The position numbers were made by a program, and so were the translations under genes. Shown one piece after another: positions 52,382 to 62,471 of a stretch of 62,894 bases of DNA; position 1 is the first letter of the stretch, and every line of letters starts with the position of its first letter. The notes beneath the pieces are model-generated. The model was given only the letters and a program-made list of their open reading frames with translations. It was not told where the DNA came from and ran no database searches. This DNA is from Acidobacteriaceae bacterium (GTDB taxonomy: Bacteria; Acidobacteriota; Terriglobia; Terriglobales; Acidobacteriaceae), in assembly GCA_003139795.1 (NCBI GenBank), contig PLGM01000391.1, forward strand, positions 1-62,894, in the 5' to 3' direction.

Positions 52382-53428
52382 ATGGGGAATGTACTCAAGC
52401 CGCGGCCAAATCCCTCGCTCTTATCGATCATCATCCCCTGTTGCAACGAGGAGGAAAGCCTGCCGTTATTGCGGGCTGAGGTTACCGGCTTTCTCGAGAG
52501 CTGCAGTTGGCCATGTGAGATCGTGCTGGTCAACGACGGAAGCTCGGATCGGACCATGGAACTCGCGGCGGCGTGGTGCGGAGCGGATCGCAGGATCAAG
52601 GCCCTGAATCTGTCGCGGAACTTCGGCCACCAGTATGCAGTGACGGCCGGGATTGACTATGCCGCCGGCGATGCGATCGTATTGATCGACGCGGACCTGC
52701 AGGACCCATTTGCGGTGATTCACGAGATGGTGGACCGGTATCGGGAGGGGTACGACGTAGTCTGTGGGCAGCGCATCGTGCGATCCGGCGAAGGCACATT
52801 GAAGAAGATCACCGCGTGGTTTTTCTATCGTATGATGCGTGTGTTTTTCCTGAAAAGCTTGCCGAAGGACGTGGGCGATTTTCGGCTGATGTCGCGCCGT
52901 TGCGTCGAAAGCCTGCGAACCATGCGGGAACTGCACCGGTTTCTGCGCGGGATGGTGGCGTGGATAGGATACCCACAGACATGCGTGCGGTATGAGCGCA
53001 ACCCGCGGGTCGCGGGCACGACGAAGTATCCCTTGCGGAAGATGATTCGGCTGGCTTTGACGGCGGCAGTTTCGTTTTCGGCGCTGCCCTTGCGCATCAG
53101 TTTCTTCGGTGCCGGGTTGATGACCTGTGTAGCAGTCGAAGAGGCGATCCGTGCTCTGATCGCTCATCTCTCCGGCAAAACAGTTCCCGGTTGGACATCG
53201 CTGATGGTGGTTCTCTGCCTCAGCAATGCGGCTCTGATGGTCGCGGTCGGCATATTGGGAGAGTACGTAGGCAAAATCTACGAGGAAGGGAAAGGCAGGC
53301 CATTGTATCTGGTTGCGGACACGTGGAATGTTGCGGAAACGGACGATGATCGCGAGTTGGCGAAAGCGGGCTCTACGCCAAAAGGCAGCGAATGGATTCC
53401 AACATTTGTCGGAATAGAGAGGCCGTAG
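52382..53428 (+). CDS. GtrB/ArnC-like polyprenyl-phosphate glycosyltransferase
   Basis: The protein has 348 residues. The GT2 core has LSIIIPCCNEEESLPLLRAE, VNDGSSDRT, NLSRNFGHQYAVTAGIDYA and VLIDADLQDP. It ends with two membrane helices (LRISFFGAGLMTCVAVEEAI, VVLCLSNAALMVAVGILGEY) and GKIYEEGKGRPLYLV. This family makes polyprenyl-phosphate-linked sugars used by GT-C enzymes. It sits three genes from one GT39-like gene and near the other. Confidence 0.9.
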   Translation: MGNVLKPRPNPSLLSIIIPCCNEEESLPLLRAEVTGFLESCSWPCEIVLVNDGSSDRTMELAAAWCGADRRIKALNLSRNFGHQYAVTAGIDYAAGDAIVLIDADLQDPFAVIHEMVDRYREGYDVVCGQRIVRSGEGTLKKITAWFFYRMMRVFFLKSLPKDVGDFRLMSRRCVESLRTMRELHRFLRGMVAWIGYPQTCVRYERNPRVAGTTKYPLRKMIRLALTAAVSFSALPLRISFFGAGLMTCVAVEEAIRALIAHLSGKTVPGWTSLMVVLCLSNAALMVAVGILGEYVGKIYEEGKGRPLYLVADTWNVAETDDDRELAKAGSTPKGSEWIPTFVGIERP

Positions 53429-53438
53429 CTTCAATAGA

Positions 53439-54713
53439 TTGAAACGCCCCATCCTTGCGAAGTGTTCACCTGAGGGTTTCTTGCCTCCGCGCCAGTCCGT
53501 CGCCAATCCTCGCGAGGTTTTGGCGCCGGTCACTGGGTATCGCCCGGAGCTTGATGCCGTCCGCTTTCTTGCATTTCTGCTCGTTTTCTCTCATCACTCC
53601 GTCCTCGAGATTCTCTCCTTCAATGAAACTGGGCACTTCCATGCCTTCGTCGGGGATGAGGTCTGGAAGATCCTGATCGGAATGTTCAGTGCCTGCGGAA
53701 TGGGCCTATGTCTCTTTTTCTGCCTCAGTGCTTATCTCATCACGGAACTGCTCTTGAGGGAGCGGGAAAAGGTCAAAGCCATCTCGGTGCGGAACTTTTA
53801 CATCCGAAGAGTCCTGAGGATTTGGCCTCTCTACGTCTTCGGACTCCTGCTGGGAATCTGCTGGGAGTTGACCGACCATGCAGGCAGCCAATGGCCGCGC
53901 CTAGCCTGGTACGTGCTTTTCGCAGGCAATATCTATTGCGCGCGCTTCGGCTGGTCCGGCAATCCAATGACGCCCTTATGGAGCATCTCCATCGAGGAGC
54001 AGTTCTATCTTATCTGGCCCTGGGTCATGCGCTTTGCCTCCCGTCGCGGGCTTTTTCTCTGCGCCCTGCTCTTTATCCTCTTGGCCAATGTCACCCTCTT
54101 CATCCTCGGTCAACGCCACGCCAGCGCCGACACCACCGTCTGGGCCAACACCTTCGTCCAATTCCAGATGTTCGCTGCTGGAATCCTGCTCGCTCTGGCC
54201 CCCAAACGCACGGTGCGCGGAGGCGCAGTCGCCGGGTTGCTCCTGACGGCCATTGGCCCCGTGCTTTGGTTTGTCGCCTGTTACGTGTTTCATGCCAAGA
54301 AGTCCGCCGGCGGCTTGTCTGAGAGCGGCTCATCTCTGGTGATCGGTTATGCCCTGATGGCAATAGGTTGCGCGGCCGTCCTGCAGGGATTCTGCAACCT
54401 GGGGCCAGCCCACATGCCACAATGGGCCGTCAGCCTGGGAAGAATCTCCTATGGGCTCTACGTCTACCATCTCTCTGCTCTGCGGATTTGCAGAACCATC
54501 CTTCAGTTCCTGCATTTCAGCCGTCCTTTGGAGTTATCCGTCCCCTGCGGCCTAATGCTCACCATCCTGATAGCCAAACTCTCCTACGCCAAGCTTGAAT
54601 CTCCATTCCTCCGCCTCAAGCGCCGCTTCGAGGTCATCCACACCCGACCCATCGAAGGATTCCCCGCAGTCCATCAGCCCCTGACCCCTGTTCCCCGATC
54701 TCTGGTTCCTTAG
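53439..54713 (+). CDS. Acyltransferase 3 family protein (OafA-like)
   Basis: The protein has 424 residues from TTG 53439; another start further in is possible. The family opening GYRPELDAVRFLAFLLVFSH is followed by about ten membrane segments. FYIRRVLRIWPLYVFGLLLG and SISIEEQFYLIWPW-like SIEEQFYLIWPWVM are the family motifs. It moves acyl groups (often acetyl) across the inner membrane to exported sugars. Its base use near 54000-54300 is more C-rich than its neighbours. Confidence 0.9.
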   Translation: MKRPILAKCSPEGFLPPRQSVANPREVLAPVTGYRPELDAVRFLAFLLVFSHHSVLEILSFNETGHFHAFVGDEVWKILIGMFSACGMGLCLFFCLSAYLITELLLREREKVKAISVRNFYIRRVLRIWPLYVFGLLLGICWELTDHAGSQWPRLAWYVLFAGNIYCARFGWSGNPMTPLWSISIEEQFYLIWPWVMRFASRRGLFLCALLFILLANVTLFILGQRHASADTTVWANTFVQFQMFAAGILLALAPKRTVRGGAVAGLLLTAIGPVLWFVACYVFHAKKSAGGLSESGSSLVIGYALMAIGCAAVLQGFCNLGPAHMPQWAVSLGRISYGLYVYHLSALRICRTILQFLHFSRPLELSVPCGLMLTILIAKLSYAKLESPFLRLKRRFEVIHTRPIEGFPAVHQPLTPVPRSLVP

Positions 54714-55099
54714 CCCCTGATCCCTGCCTTCTTCGCTACAGAATCAGATTTGCAAGATGCCTGGAAGTGACTAATCGAATGATCGAACAACACCAGGATG
54801 GCTGCAATGTTGTTTGCGCGCTGCGAATAGGGCGCGCAAGCGCGAGAATCGTTGAGAAATTCAGTCCCTGTTCAGCTGTTTCATGTGCATCTTTCTGGAA
54901 GTCATCCCCTTTGGATCTCGGCGATCTTCTATCGATGATGGGGTGGTGAGTCGACAGGCTAGACCGCGCCCTGGCCCAATCGTTTCGTCAAGTGCCTCGG
55001 TCGCTTGGGATGTGTATCCGCAAATCTGCGCACTGAATCAGGGCACGCAGGGCTGATACCGCAATTATGACCATTTCTTGACGGCGTTCGGAGGAACCG
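54714..55099. other. 386-bp gap without a recognisable gene
   Basis: A C/T-rich run follows the acyltransferase stop. A 60-codon frame at 54767 has no motif. GGAGG at 55091-55095 is the ribosome site for the gene at 55100. A break between transcription units is likely here, but no promoter or terminator is clear. Confidence 0.4.
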
Positions 55100-56848
55100 A
55101 TGACGGTTGACGAGCCCAGCCGAAATTCGACGCGAGTCGTCGGCGTGCCGCCTTTGTTCTGGATGCTTGGCTTGTTGGTCGTCGTGAGCTTTGCCGTGCG
55201 ATTGGCAGCCTTGAAGTTTTGGGGCACCGGTACCATTTCAGCCGATAGCGCGGAGTATGCAAGCATAGCGGAGAACCTGCGGAAAGGCATTGGTTACGTT
55301 GGCATCGCGACACCGGGACTTGAGCTCAACCTTCCGCCGCTCTTCCCCCTGCTTATTGCTGCAGCCTCGTTCGTAACCAAGAGTTATTCAGACGCTGGAA
55401 GGCTGGTGTCAATTGTTTTTGGCACCCTTCTTCCTTTGCCGGTCTTCGGCATCGCGTCGCGGCTGTTTAACCGGCGCACGGCATGGGTTGCAGCGGCACT
55501 AGCCATATTTCACCCCGTACTGGTCAATTTGTCTTTCACGGTGTGGTCGGAGGGGCCATATGCGACCCTGCTTCTGACAGCAGTCTACGTGGTTCTGCGG
55601 GCGTTGGAGCGCTCAACGACTAGGAAATGGGCTTTGGTGGGCGTAATTCTTGGCCTTGCATACCTCATTCGTCAAGAGGCGGCCGCACCTATGTTGCTTG
55701 CCGTAGTTTTCCAGGTCACCTCTACGGAGGGATCGCTGGCCCTCAAAGCCAAGCGTGCCATCGTCGCACTTGCGGTCTTTGCCGCTTTGATTACACCGGA
55801 AGTAATGTTCCTCTATCGGTCGACAGGAACGGTACGTCTGGAAGGGAAGAGCGCAATGCTCTTCTACCTGAGCAACCGCGTCTTTGCCGCGCAGGCGAGT
55901 CTTGAAGGAAATCGCTCTTCAACGGACCGAGGGGACCAAATGTCCTCTTTGCCCAATGTGGAATCCTGGGAGCCATGGACAGTGAAATGGGCATCCAGTG
56001 CGATCAATGCAGATCTCCAGCCGACCGGTGTCTGGATGCGTCCAAACGAGGACGTCATTCGAGAGACACACCCAACCCCCAAGTTGCTGGTTCAGGTTGT
56101 AAGGACGGCGGTGCGACTGAATGCGCCAAAATTCCTTGAAGCGCTTTCGTCAAAATGGCTCGGAGCGCCGTTTCTGTCCGCACTCGCTCTGCTGGGCGTG
56201 GTTCGACGGCCATGGCGGCGGCCGCTGGCGTCGAAATGCCTATTCGTGATGCTTGTGCCGGCGCTCGCAATCGTTGCGACATTTTCGAATATTCTAAACG
56301 TTTCAAGGTTCTATTTTGTGCTGATACCGTTTCTCCTGATCTGGGCAGCAAACGGGCTTGTTCAAGTTGGACATTGGGCGATGACCACCAGTGCTGCCGC
56401 GGCGTGCGGATGGCTGAGCCCGGCCGCCGCAGCATGGATCGTTCCCGGGTTGCTCGCTTTAGGGATGATCATCTATTCGGTCAACGCGGTGCGAGGGCTC
56501 TATGAATTCTTATCGGACTCTAGCTACACTCTCATCGACAGGCAGGTTGGATTGTGGATTCATAAGCAACAGGAAGACCCGGTTAGAATCATGGATCTTC
56601 AGTTGAACATCGCATTCGAAGGGGACGAGCAATTTGTCAACTTTCCTTATTGCAGCGCCGATCTGGCGCTCCGTTTCCTCGATAGCGCAAAGGTTGACTA
56701 TGTCGTTCTGCGACCGAGTGAGAGATTCACGAAGTATTATCAGGACTGGGTGACTAACGGTATTCCCGATCCCAGAGCAAAGCTCGTTTATGTGACATCA
56801 GGGACGAATGCCGATCAAATCCTGGTATATCACTGGCAGAGGCGATAG
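55100..56848 (+). CDS. Second GT39/ArnT-like membrane glycosyltransferase
   Basis: The protein has 582 residues with about 11 membrane segments. After the first helix comes GTGTISADSAEYASIAENLR, the loop-1 acidic motif region. LNLPPLFPLLIAAASF, FNRRTAWVAAALAIFHPVLV and LGLAYLIRQEAAAPMLL are typical GT39 segments. A C-terminal periplasmic domain ends the protein. It works like the enzyme at 49216 on a polyprenyl-phosphate sugar. Having two GT-C enzymes suggests two side-chain additions. Confidence 0.82.
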   Translation: MTVDEPSRNSTRVVGVPPLFWMLGLLVVVSFAVRLAALKFWGTGTISADSAEYASIAENLRKGIGYVGIATPGLELNLPPLFPLLIAAASFVTKSYSDAGRLVSIVFGTLLPLPVFGIASRLFNRRTAWVAAALAIFHPVLVNLSFTVWSEGPYATLLLTAVYVVLRALERSTTRKWALVGVILGLAYLIRQEAAAPMLLAVVFQVTSTEGSLALKAKRAIVALAVFAALITPEVMFLYRSTGTVRLEGKSAMLFYLSNRVFAAQASLEGNRSSTDRGDQMSSLPNVESWEPWTVKWASSAINADLQPTGVWMRPNEDVIRETHPTPKLLVQVVRTAVRLNAPKFLEALSSKWLGAPFLSALALLGVVRRPWRRPLASKCLFVMLVPALAIVATFSNILNVSRFYFVLIPFLLIWAANGLVQVGHWAMTTSAAAACGWLSPAAAAWIVPGLLALGMIIYSVNAVRGLYEFLSDSSYTLIDRQVGLWIHKQQEDPVRIMDLQLNIAFEGDEQFVNFPYCSADLALRFLDSAKVDYVVLRPSERFTKYYQDWVTNGIPDPRAKLVYVTSGTNADQILVYHWQRR

Positions 56849-56989
56849 ACTATCTCAGCGAAAAGGCCGAACAAGGGGCACTGGATGCGCCAATCGCACC
56901 GGGCCGATAAGTGGCGCCTGCCTTCCGAGGAGCAAAGTGCCGGGTTGGAAGGTGGGGAGAAGCCGGCGGCTAAAGGGACTGAAGAACGC

Positions 56990-57931
56990 ATGAACATCAG
57001 CGTCATCTTGTGCACGTATAACCGTTGCCAAAGCTTGGCGAAGGCGCTCGACAGCCTCGCTGCCTCGATCCTTCCCGAGGACACCGAATGGGAAATCCTG
57101 GTGGTGGACAACAAATCCAAAGATCAGACGTGGGAAGTGGTCGAAGGCTTCTGCCAGCGATATCCGGGGCGTTTCCGTTACCTGTTCGAGCTGCGGCAGG
57201 GCAAATCGTTTGCACTCAACTCCGCGCTCCGGGAAGCTCGTGGAGATATCCTGGTATTCGTGGATGACGACGTTAAAGTTGAGCCGACGTGGTTGCACGA
57301 GTTGACTGCGAGTCTGCACAATGGCGAATGGGCTGGCTCCGGAGGACGGATTCTTCCTGAGCCCGGATTTTCGCCTCCGCGCTGGCTCGCGCTCGATGGT
57401 CCGCGCAATCTTGGCATGGTACTTTGTGCACAATTTGATCTCGGCAATGTGCCCGGCGAACTCAAGGACGCTCCATTCGGGACCAACATGGCATTTCGCA
57501 GAGAAATGTTTGACAAGTATGGAGGTTTCCGTGGCGACTTGGGTCCTCGTCCAAGCGAAACGCGAAACGAAGATACAGAGTTTGGCCGTCGATTGATGGC
57601 CGGTGGAGAACGCTTGCGTTACGTACCGTCAGCGGTCGTTTATCATGAGGTACATGAAAGTCGAGTGCGCAAGCAATTCTTCCTAACATGGTGGTTTGAC
57701 CACGGGCGAGGCGACATTCGCGAAACTGGAAAGACTCTAAGAGCCAGGGAAATTGTGAAACTCCTTGGCAGCACACTCCGGACGGCTTTGGGATCGGTGC
57801 TGTCGTTTGATCAGGAGCGCCGATTTTATCGTAGGTGCATGGTTTGGCACGCGGCCGGGAAGTTGGTCGAGGCTCGCCGGCAATCGAAGGAGTCAGGATA
57901 CAAAACAAAGCGGCAACCGGAGAGCGTCTAG
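56990..57931 (+). CDS. Glycosyltransferase family 2
   Basis: The protein has 313 residues. ATG 56990 is chosen because the GT-A fold begins at MNISVILCTYNRCQSLAKAL; the open frame reaches 56885. VVDNKSKDQT and VFVDDDVKVEP provide donor and metal sites, and NEDTEFGRRLMAGGERL is the acceptor-side motif. Its C-terminal tail is copied in the relic at 47893-48072. It leads the deoxysugar group. Confidence 0.87.
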   Translation: MNISVILCTYNRCQSLAKALDSLAASILPEDTEWEILVVDNKSKDQTWEVVEGFCQRYPGRFRYLFELRQGKSFALNSALREARGDILVFVDDDVKVEPTWLHELTASLHNGEWAGSGGRILPEPGFSPPRWLALDGPRNLGMVLCAQFDLGNVPGELKDAPFGTNMAFRREMFDKYGGFRGDLGPRPSETRNEDTEFGRRLMAGGERLRYVPSAVVYHEVHESRVRKQFFLTWWFDHGRGDIRETGKTLRAREIVKLLGSTLRTALGSVLSFDQERRFYRRCMVWHAAGKLVEARRQSKESGYKTKRQPESV

Positions 57932-58024
57932 CCCTGCATTTTTCGCAGCTGAATACCTTATTATCTGTGCACAGAGAGATTCCTGGATTGCTTTTCTCAA
58001 GTTGCCCGCGATATCGAGCCCCAG

Positions 58025-58552
58025 ATGCTCTTTTATGAAACCAAACTACCAGACGTGTTTGAGATTCACGTCGAGCCTCATTCGGACGACCGGGGGTTCT
58101 TCGCGCGGTCTTGGTGCCAGAAAGAGTTCGATGCCCACGGGCTTAATTCGAAGTTAGTGCAGAGCAATATTTCGTTCAACATGCGGAAAGGAACGCTTCG
58201 TGGCATGCACTTTCAGGCGCCGCCTCATGCGGAGGCCAAAATCGTGCGCTGCACTCGGGGAGCGATCTACGACGTCGTGCTGGATCTGCGTCCGTCATCG
58301 CCTGAATATAGAAACTGGATCGCGGTCGTCTTATCCTCCGCAAACCGTCACATGGTATATGTCCCCGAGGGATGCGCGCACGGCTTTCTGACCCTTGAAG
58401 ATGAGACCGAGGTTCTTTACCTGATGTCGGAGTTCTATGATGCAGAATCGGCGCGCGGAGTGCGCTGGAACGATCCCGCATTCCAGATTGCGTGGCCGGG
58501 GAGAGTAGAAGTGGTTTCTGAACGGGACGCGGCATACTCCGCTTTTGTATAG
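58025..58552 (+). CDS. dTDP-4-dehydrorhamnose 3,5-epimerase-like protein (RmlC family)
   Basis: The protein has 175 residues. Cupin fold motifs are PHSDDRGFFARSW, KGTLRGMHFQAPP (with the catalytic His) and EAKIVRCTRGAIYDVVLDLR. YVPEGCAHGFLTLEDETEVL follows. It epimerises C3 and/or C5 of a 4-keto-6-deoxy nucleotide sugar. RmlA, RmlB and RmlD are not in the window. Its neighbours (C-methyltransferase, DUF4910) point to a branched sugar rather than rhamnose. Confidence 0.88.
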   Translation: MLFYETKLPDVFEIHVEPHSDDRGFFARSWCQKEFDAHGLNSKLVQSNISFNMRKGTLRGMHFQAPPHAEAKIVRCTRGAIYDVVLDLRPSSPEYRNWIAVVLSSANRHMVYVPEGCAHGFLTLEDETEVLYLMSEFYDAESARGVRWNDPAFQIAWPGRVEVVSERDAAYSAFV

Positions 58553-58556
58553 GCCT

Positions 58557-59882
58557 GTGAGCAACTTGAAGGAAATCGAGCGGACGGACCTGGCGGAAAT
58601 CGGCAGCGATCTTCATGGCTTCGCTGCAAGCCTTTACCCAATTTGCCGGAGTATCACCGGCAACGGGATCAGGCAGACTCTCGGCAGGATTCAGGATCGG
58701 ATTCCTCTGCGCATCCACGAGGTGCCCACAGGGACGGCCGTCTTCGATTGGATAGTGCCCAAAGAGTGGAACATTCGGGACGCATATATCAAGGCGCCTG
58801 GCGGGAGGCGCGTGGTCGATTTCCAGCAAAGCAACCTGCACGTGATGAGTTACAGCACCCCTGTGCACGCGACACTGCCATTGAATGAGATCAGGCCGCA
58901 TCTGTTCACAATTCCGGATCATCCCGATTGGATCCCTTATCGAACGTCATACTACGAGGAAGACTGGGGATTTTGTCTGTCCCACAACCAGATGCTTGAG
59001 CTTGAAAACGTCGACTACGAGGTATGCATCGACTCTACACTCGAAGATGGGCACTTGACTTATGGAGAATGCTATTTGGCCGGGCGTTCTCAGGACGAGG
59101 TTTTGATCTCGTGTCATGCTTGCCATCCATCCCTTGCGAACGACAACCTCTCCGGTTTAGCCGTGGCTACGTTTCTGGCGGAACATCTGTCCGGACGCGA
59201 TCTCCGCTACTCATACAGGTTCCTGTTCATTCCCGGAACCATCGGGGCCATTACCTGGCTGGCGCAAAACCGCGAGACCGCCGGGCGCATCCGGCATGGC
59301 TTAGTGCTAACGTGTATCGGTGATGCAAGTGGGTTTCATTACAAGAAAAGTCGCCGGGGAGATGCCGAGATTGACCGGGCGGCAGCCTGTGTTCTTAGGG
59401 ATTGCGGCGAAGCATCCGAAATTCTCGATTTTTCGCCTTATGGATATGACGAGCGGCAGTACTGCTCGCCTGGTTTCAATCTTCCTGTCGGCTGTTTTAT
59501 GAGAAGCGTCTGGGGAACTTTCCCTGAGTATCACACTTCTGCTGACAATCTCGATTTCATCCAACCGGTCTCATTGGCTGGATCCTTTCATGCATGTGTG
59601 GCGATTGTGGATGTTCTGGAGGAGAATCGGAAGTACGTCAACCAGAATCCCTTCTGTGAACCACAGCTTGGAAGGCGAAATCTTTACGGGTCTGGGGGCC
59701 GGGAATCCGCTAGGAGGGAGATCGATGCGCGGCTTTGGGTACTCAATCTTTCCGATGGTAAGCACTCGCTGTTGGATATTGCGGAGCGATCTGAGATTTC
59801 CTTCTCAACCATTAGTAAGGCTGCAAGAACGCTAAGTCAAACTGGCCTGCTGTCCCCGCTTTCTGAGGTCGCTGCCAACTGA
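58557..59882 (+). CDS. DUF4910 aminopeptidase-like protein with C-terminal winged helix
   Basis: The protein has 441 residues from GTG 58557; the open frame starts at TTG 58545. DUF4910 features include YPICRSITGNGIRQTL, WNIRDAYIKAPGGRRVVDF and the zinc-peptidase-like LISCHACHPSLANDNLSGLA. YHTSADNLDFI follows. The last 75 residues (LNLSDGKHSLLDIAERSEIS) form a winged-helix-like tail. The fold is M28 peptidase-like, but these genes travel with sugar-modifying enzymes in surface-glycan loci. The real substrate is not known to me. Confidence 0.82.
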   Translation: MSNLKEIERTDLAEIGSDLHGFAASLYPICRSITGNGIRQTLGRIQDRIPLRIHEVPTGTAVFDWIVPKEWNIRDAYIKAPGGRRVVDFQQSNLHVMSYSTPVHATLPLNEIRPHLFTIPDHPDWIPYRTSYYEEDWGFCLSHNQMLELENVDYEVCIDSTLEDGHLTYGECYLAGRSQDEVLISCHACHPSLANDNLSGLAVATFLAEHLSGRDLRYSYRFLFIPGTIGAITWLAQNRETAGRIRHGLVLTCIGDASGFHYKKSRRGDAEIDRAAACVLRDCGEASEILDFSPYGYDERQYCSPGFNLPVGCFMRSVWGTFPEYHTSADNLDFIQPVSLAGSFHACVAIVDVLEENRKYVNQNPFCEPQLGRRNLYGSGGRESARREIDARLWVLNLSDGKHSLLDIAERSEISFSTISKAARTLSQTGLLSPLSEVAAN

Positions 59883-60087
59883 GGCTGGACTAACAGACGT
59901 TCGCGCTAATAGGATGGACCCGGCGAACTCTTCGTCCTTGCCAATGGCCTTTCGATCACCTTATTATCAATTGTTCTCCTTTGCTCCTGATTCTTCTCGC
60001 TGGACTTCGACAAGTGCTTGCCCAGTACTTGTAAGACCATCCGAATGTTTATCGGAATAATGGGCAGTCTCTTTCAAAAGGAATCGT
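59883..60087. other. 205-bp gap before the NAD-dependent epimerase
   Basis: There is no gene here. AAAGGA at 60076-60081 is a good ribosome site for the ATG at 60088. No terminator or clear promoter is seen. Confidence 0.35.
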
Positions 60088-61140
60088 ATGAAGGTATTGT
60101 TGACGGGTCATAAGGGCTACATAGGCGTTGTAGCGGCACCGCTGTTGGTTGCCGCCGGGCATGAAGTGGTTGGTTTAGACACTGGGCTGTATGCGGGCTG
60201 TAATTTCGGCGCAGAGGCAGTAGCCATTCCAGAGGTGCACAAGGATCTCCGCGACCTGACGTGCGCCGATCTGGAAGGCTTCAACGCTGTTGTGCATTTG
60301 GCCGCGTTGTCGAACGATCCAGTAGGAAACCTAAACCCGCAACTTACCTACGATATCAACCATCTGGCATCAGTACATCTTGCGAGACTCGCGAAAGACG
60401 CGGGCGCAACGCGCTTCGTTTTCTCGTCTTCTTGCAGCACGTACGGCGCTGCCGGCCACGATTTTCTGGACGAGACTTCCGATCTGAATCCCGTTACTCC
60501 GTACGGTGAATCGAAGGTACTGGCAGAGCGCGACATTGCCCCGCTTGCCAGCGACAGTTTTACGCCGACATTCATGCGCAATGCGACCGCATACGGAGTC
60601 TCGTCACGACTTCGCCTGGACATTGTGCTAAATGATTTAGTCGCGTCGGCGTTCACCACGGGCCGGATTTACATTAAGAGCGATGGTACGCCCTGGCGTC
60701 CGATCGTCCATATTCGGGACATTATCGCGGCTGTCGTAGCAGTACTCAATGCACCACGCGAAGCAATTCACAATCAGACTTTAAATGTGGGGCGCAATGA
60801 CGAGAACTTCCGCGTCCGCGAACTCGCCGAGATTGTTTCCGAAATCGTACCGGGTTGCCGCGTGGAATACGCTGCTGGCGGGGGCCCGGACCTTCGGTGC
60901 TATCGCGTCAACTTCGACAAGATTAACCGCATGGTTCCTGCGTTTCGTCCACGATGGACAGCCCGCATGGGCGCTCAGGAACTCTATGACGCATACCGCA
61001 GCGTTGGACTCACAGCCGCGGATATCGAGCAGGGACGCTACGTCCGCATCAGCGAGATTCGCCGCCTACAGCAGGCAGGTAGATTAGACGACGCTTTGCA
61101 CTGGGCAGGGAAATATGCCGGAGCGGCGACGGGCGCCTGA
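60088..61140 (+). CDS. NAD-dependent nucleotide-sugar epimerase/dehydratase (extended SDR)
   Basis: The protein has 350 residues. [17 protein letters not shown] gives the Rossmann motif GHKGYIG (7-13), and [12 protein letters not shown] follows. The active site has SSSCSTYG and TPYGESK with Tyr139 and Lys143 (Y-x3-K). Other segments are [20 protein letters not shown] and [10 protein letters not shown]. It belongs to the group that acts with sugar C-methyltransferases in making branched or deoxy sugars. The precise reaction (4-reduction or epimerisation) cannot be read from sequence. Confidence 0.88.
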   Translation: MKVLLTGHKGYIGVVAAPLLVAAGHEVVGLDTGLYAGCNFGAEAVAIPEVHKDLRDLTCADLEGFNAVVHLAALSNDPVGNLNPQLTYDINHLASVHLARLAKDAGATRFVFSSSCSTYGAAGHDFLDETSDLNPVTPYGESKVLAERDIAPLASDSFTPTFMRNATAYGVSSRLRLDIVLNDLVASAFTTGRIYIKSDGTPWRPIVHIRDIIAAVVAVLNAPREAIHNQTLNVGRNDENFRVRELAEIVSEIVPGCRVEYAAGGGPDLRCYRVNFDKINRMVPAFRPRWTARMGAQELYDAYRSVGLTAADIEQGRYVRISEIRRLQQAGRLDDALHWAGKYAGAATGA

Positions 61141-61159
61141 AGGGGATTGCAACGAGATT

Positions 61160-62431
61160 ATGACTACGATGGCGGTTCCTCAGCGAATCGACGCACAGAC
61201 CGGGACGAAGACTTGCCGCTTCTGCGGTGCAGGACTGCAGCGGACGTTTGTCGACCTCGGGATGTCGCCGTTATGTGAAACGTATCCCTCTGCCGCCGAA
61301 CTGAATCGCGGGGAGGTTTACTATCCGCTGCACGTCTACATCTGCGAAACGTGTTGGCTGGTGCAGTTGGAAGAGTACGAAAGCGCGGAGAGCATCTTCA
61401 GCAATTATGCCTACTTTGCCTCGTACTCGGACTCTTGGCTGAAGCATTGCGAGAAGTACTGCGACGAGATGCGGGCGCGTTTCGGCCTCGGCCCGCAAAG
61501 TTTTGTGGCCGAAGTGGCAAGCAACGACGGGTACCTACTGCAGTATTTCGTGCGCGAGGGTGTTCCCGTGCTCGGAATTGAGCCGGCCGCCAACGTAGCT
61601 AAGGCCGCAATCGAAAAAGGCGTTCCGACGCTGGTGCGGTTCTTCGGCACACAGTTGGCGAAAGAACTTGCCGCCGGAGGGCGCACCGCTGACCTGGTTA
61701 TCGGCAACAACGTCCTCGCGCAGGTGCCCGACCTCAACGACTTTGTGGAAGGCCTGGAGGTCCTGCTGAAACCTGAAGGCGTCCTTACCCTTGAATTTCC
61801 GCATCTGCTTCGTCTGATCGAACTCAACGAGTTCGACACGATTTACCATGAGCACTTCTCTTATTTCTCCCTGATCAGCACGATCAAGATTATGGAGGCG
61901 CATAGGTTGCGCGTATTCGACGTAGAGGAATTGAAATCGCATGGTGGTTCGCTCCGTGTGTTTGCGTGCCGCACCGGCAGCGAGACGCACAGCGTTACGC
62001 CGAATGTAGAAGAAGTCATGCACGATGAAGTCAATGCGAAACTCGACAGGATTGAGGGCTACGAGAGCTTCGCACGACAAGTGAAAACGGCAAAACTTGA
62101 GTTCGTCGATTTTCTCGTCACGGCTGCCAAACAGGGCGAGAAAGTTGCCGGTTACGGGGCGCCAGGCAAGAGCGCCACGCTCCTCCATTACTGCGGTATC
62201 GGCAAAGACCTGATTGAATACACAGTGGATCGCAGCCCGTATAAGCAAGGGCGGCATCTGCCTGGAAGCCGCATACCGATCTACCACCCCGACCATATTC
62301 GTGAAACCAGGCCCGACTACGTAGTCATTCTTCCCTGGAACCTAACAAACGAAATCATGCAGCAGTTGCAGTTTATTCGGGATTGGGGTGGCCGCTTTGT
62401 CGTGCCGATTCCAAAAGTAACTGTCTTTTGA
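61160..62431 (+). CDS. Three-domain sugar C-methyltransferase (TylC3/NovU-like)
   Basis: The protein has 423 residues from ATG 61160 (ATG 61169 is possible). The N-terminal zinc-binding domain has Cys19, Cys22, Cys62 and Cys65 (CRFCG, CETC). The SAM domain follows with VAEVASNDGYLLQYFVREGV. Catalytic-region residues are in IYHEHFSYFSL, and the C-terminal Rossmann-like domain has VAGYGAPGKSATLLHYCGIG. These enzymes add a methyl carbon at C3 of keto-deoxysugars, giving branched sugars. With the RmlC-like and epimerase genes it forms a deoxysugar set. Confidence 0.92.
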   Translation: MTTMAVPQRIDAQTGTKTCRFCGAGLQRTFVDLGMSPLCETYPSAAELNRGEVYYPLHVYICETCWLVQLEEYESAESIFSNYAYFASYSDSWLKHCEKYCDEMRARFGLGPQSFVAEVASNDGYLLQYFVREGVPVLGIEPAANVAKAAIEKGVPTLVRFFGTQLAKELAAGGRTADLVIGNNVLAQVPDLNDFVEGLEVLLKPEGVLTLEFPHLLRLIELNEFDTIYHEHFSYFSLISTIKIMEAHRLRVFDVEELKSHGGSLRVFACRTGSETHSVTPNVEEVMHDEVNAKLDRIEGYESFARQVKTAKLEFVDFLVTAAKQGEKVAGYGAPGKSATLLHYCGIGKDLIEYTVDRSPYKQGRHLPGSRIPIYHPDHIRETRPDYVVILPWNLTNEIMQQLQFIRDWGGRFVVPIPKVTVF

Positions 62432-62471
62432 GAGCAGTCGATCTTTCTACGACACGTGATGAAAGCGGGAC

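Noticed and set aside
52466..53533. 355-codon minus-strand open frame opposite the GtrB-like gene
   Set aside because: It is a shadow of a clear GT2 gene with all expected motifs.
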